Below, piece after piece: positions 61,246-64,000 of a stretch of 64,000 nucleotides of DNA. Position numbers and translations under genes: made by a program. The notes below the pieces were generated by a model, which worked only from the letters and a program-made list of their open reading frames with translations, did not search any database and was not told where the DNA came from. The stretch lies in assembly GCA_032718865.1 (NCBI GenBank), contig JALUTQ010000004.1, forward strand, positions 1,488,001 to 1,552,000, in the 5' to 3' direction. How positions within the stretch are numbered: position 1 is the stretch's first letter; every line of letters begins with the position of its first letter. The DNA comes from Tilletia caries (taxonomy: Eukaryota; Basidiomycota; Exobasidiomycetes; Tilletiales; Tilletiaceae).

Positions 61246-64000
61246 ATGGCCGATTCGGGTAACATCAAGGTCGTTGTCCGATGCCGGCCCATGAACTCGA
61301 GAGAGAAGGCGCGCGGTGCCTCTCACTTGATCGATGTGATTGATGACCATCAGCTCGTCCTCAACCCGCCTCAAGAAACTGGTGCGAACGGGGCCAAGGC
61401 AGCGAAGAAGGCAACGATGCCCTTCTCATTCGACAGGTCCTACGACGAGAACACCGAACAGCGCACTCTTTTTGAATACGTCGGCGTGGAGCTGCTGGCG
61501 CACGCATTCAACGGCTTCAACACTGTGAGTCCTTTGCCTTTCGCCTAATGACGAGCCACACTGACCGACGATCTAACCTTCATCGCTGCCGTGGCCGTAG
61601 TGTGTCTTCGCATAGTGAGTATTACCCTCCTCCCGACACAACGCAGACAAATAACTCACGTCGTTTTCTTCTCAGCGGTCAAACGGGTTCGGGAAAATCA
61701 CACTCAATGGTCGGATATGCGGAAGCGAAAGGTCTTATCCCTTTGACCTGCTCCAGGCTCTTCGACGACATTAACGAGAAGCTCGAAGCCGACCCCAACC
61801 TCCAAATCAGTGTGGAGGTTTCTTACATAGAAATCTACAACGAGAAGGTCCGGGATCTGCTGAACCCCAAGAACAAGGGCAACCTCAAGGTCCGCGAGCA
61901 TCCCAGTCTGGGACCTTACGTCGAAGATCTCAGTAAGCTGGTCGTGGCCAGCTTCGCGGACATTGAAAACTTGATGGATGAAGGAAACAAGGTGAGTGTC
62001 ATCCAGCTCAGAATACCCTGCGCGGTCGAGTGTTGATCGCAAGCTGTCTTCCCCTGGCCAAAGGCGAGAACGGTCGCTGCTACCAATATGAACGAGACCT
62101 CGTCTCGTTCGCATGCTGTTTTCACGCTGGTCCTCAGTCAGCGACGCCAAGATACCGAAACGAATCTAGACACAGAAAAGGTCTCACGTATCAGGTATGT
62201 ATTTGCGCAGCGTGCTGTAGACCAGACGTGCGCTGACAGAATTTACACTCACGCGTCGAATCAGTCTGGTCGACTTGGCCGGTTCGGAGCGAGCAAACTC
62301 TACTGGTGCAACGGGTGCACGTCTCAAAGAAGGTGCTAACATCAACCGATCTCTCACAACCCTCGGCAAGGTCATCGCTGCGCTTGCGACAGCTTCAATG
62401 GACCCCCCCAAGGGCAGCAAGAAGAAGGCAAACCTCGACAACTTCGTTCCGTACCGTGACTCCGTTCTGACATGGCTTTTGAAGGACAGCTTGGGCGGAA
62501 ACTCCAAAACTGCCATGATTGCAGCTATCTCACCAGCCGACTACGAGGAGACGCTCAGTACTCTTCGCTACGCCGATCAAGCCAAGAAGATCAAAAACAA
62601 GGCCGTCGTCAACGAAGACCCAAACGCCAAACTTATTCGAGAACTCAAAGAAGAACTCGATATGCTACGGTCGCGTGTCACCGGCGGAGGCTCGATGGGA
62701 GATGAAAGCGAAGGAACGTGGGATCCAACTGTTCCACCGGAGAAGCAGGTAGTCCGCTACCAAACCAAGACGGGCGAAATCAAGACGGTCACAAAAGCGG
62801 AGCTTCAGGATCAGCTGGAGCAAGGCGAGAAGATCATGCAGTCGCTGAACGAAAGCTGGGAGGAGAAGCTACAAAAGACGAACGAAATCCAAAAGGAACG
62901 CGAGAAGGCACTTGAGGAGCTTGGCATTACGGTAGACAAGGGAAATGTCGGTGTACACACGCCGAAACAAATGCCGCATCTCGTCAACTTGAACGAGGAC
63001 CCGTTGATGAGCGAGTGCTTGATCTATCAGATCAAGCCTGGACGAACAACTGTTGGCAATGTCGACGGTATCGAAGGCGCCGCACAGATCAGGCTCAGCG
63101 GGACCAATATCCTGCCAGAGCACTGTTTCATCGAGAATACCGATGGTGTTGTGACGCTCCACGCAATGGCCAACAGCATGACCATGGTCAATGGCAAGCG
63201 TGTCGCACCCGATGAGCCACGTCGCCTCCGGTCCGGATACCGCGTCATCCTGGGCGACTTCCACGTGTTCCGCTTCAATCACCCAGAAGAGGTCAGGAAG
63301 GCGCGTGACCGTGTCAAGTCCACTCTCGCGTTGTCGTCCGGCGAAGGCGGACTAGACGTCACTGGCACAGACTCTTCCTTGACGCGTCCAGATTCTCCCG
63401 CGTCGGCTGACGCGGCCGATGTCGACTGGACGTACGCGCGTCGCGAGGCTGCGATGGCCCGTCTTAACGGTCAAGACGTGGACTTCGATAAGCTTGGCGA
63501 AGAAGATTTGGACAAGCTCTTTGACGACATTTCAAGAGCTCGGAGCAAGCGCGTCGGAACAGGGAGCGTCAGGGCTGAAAGCAGAATGAGCTTCTGGGAT
63601 GACGGCGCTAGCGAGTCGACCACCTCGAACTTCCGACCGTACTCGCTCAGCGCGTTCACGGACGACACCAGTGTGGATCCGTGGAGCCAGGGGGGAAGCA
63701 GCGAGGCTGGTCTTCCACGCCTCAACGGCGCACCTTTCACTCCCAACAGCGACGAGCCTGAGACAGCCAAGGAGTCTGCGCTGAGGCAGAAGGTCAAGGA
63801 GTACGAAGAGCGATTCTCTCGGATTGTTGCCATGACTCCTGGTCTTAGCGCAACCGGTCTGGAGCTTCCGGCTAACTTCTCCGAGGAGCAGAAGCGACTT
63901 CTGATCTGGACGCTCGGGCGGTGGAAGAAGCTCACGAAGGTCTCGATGGCTGAGGATGTGCTGTCCAATGCCGTCTTACTCAAAGAAGCGAATGTGATCA
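61246..64000 (+). CDS. kinesin-3 motor (KIF1/Unc104 type), partial
   Basis: Plus-end microtubule motor for endosome and vesicle transport; runs off the right edge. Exons 61246-61524, 61601-61614 (only 14 nt), 61676-61991, 62064-62194 and 62265 onward. Motor domain: [28 protein letters not shown]-loop [10 protein letters not shown] (Tyr before it encoded across the micro-exon), switch [14 protein letters not shown], switch [12 protein letters not shown], and [20 protein letters not shown] preceded by a Lys-rich loop (KGSKKKAN) typical of kinesin-3. Neck and coiled coil follow ([18 protein letters not shown]), then an FHA domain ([41 protein letters not shown]), which defines the KIF1-type subfamily. 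The C-terminal tail and any PH domain lie beyond the window. Confidence 0.95.

Noticed and set aside
61004..61294. ORF of 96 codons upstream of kinesin
   Set aside because: Overlaps the kinesin start in another frame and lies in the 5' leader; no conserved features.

Overview
The window looks like basidiomycete nuclear DNA. Genes carry many short spliceosomal introns (about 75-125 nt, GT-AG, mostly GTGAGT/GTAAGT donors), and the conserved proteins (Sec15, ATR kinase, Pso2/Snm1, lanosterol synthase, Elp2, mitochondrial ProRS, kinesin-3, phosphoketolase) read as fungal orthologues. A smut-type fungus (Ustilaginomycotina) is my best guess from general protein character; the genus cannot be fixed from the sequence alone.

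Layout. 1-4590: a Myb/SANT-like gene running off the left edge, a shared promoter packed with TGACGCAA sites, and an intact nine-exon SEC15. 4591-33700: an accessory, transposon-dense block built on a repeated unit whose gene encodes a small secreted protein (SSP). There are three SSP copies with the same three-exon structure: A (6699-7266, intact), B (24390-24912, broken by a transposon in its last exon) and C (32589-33110, intact). A roughly 98 percent identical fragment of SEC15, introns included, sits between units B and C.

Transposons with readable ends in this block: a MULE with 9-bp target duplication that carries a nested 729-bp hAT-type element; a CACTA-type MITE; a long inverted-repeat element; a near-complete DIRS tyrosine-recombinase retroelement with A1...B1-A2-B2 split direct repeats; a non-autonomous LTR element nested in that DIRS and carrying a probable captured host gene fragment; a Tc1-type MITE; a 4.7-kb Tc1/mariner element with its own transposase plus a second, spliced cargo gene; and a small foldback MITE. 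Removing the MULE and the CACTA element restores one uninterrupted 61-codon reading frame, which supports the boundaries.

33800-64000: ordinary gene-dense DNA. Phosphoketolase (-), ATR/Mec1-type kinase (-), PSO2/SNM1 (+), lanosterol synthase ERG7 (-), one 1.3-kb inverted-repeat element, ELP2 (+), mitochondrial prolyl-tRNA synthetase (-) and the start of a kinesin-3 (+) that runs off the right edge. ATR and PSO2, both DNA-damage genes, are head to head over 315 bp containing MCB-type (ACGCGT / ACGCGA) motifs. ELP2 and ProRS converge with only 47 bp between stop codons.
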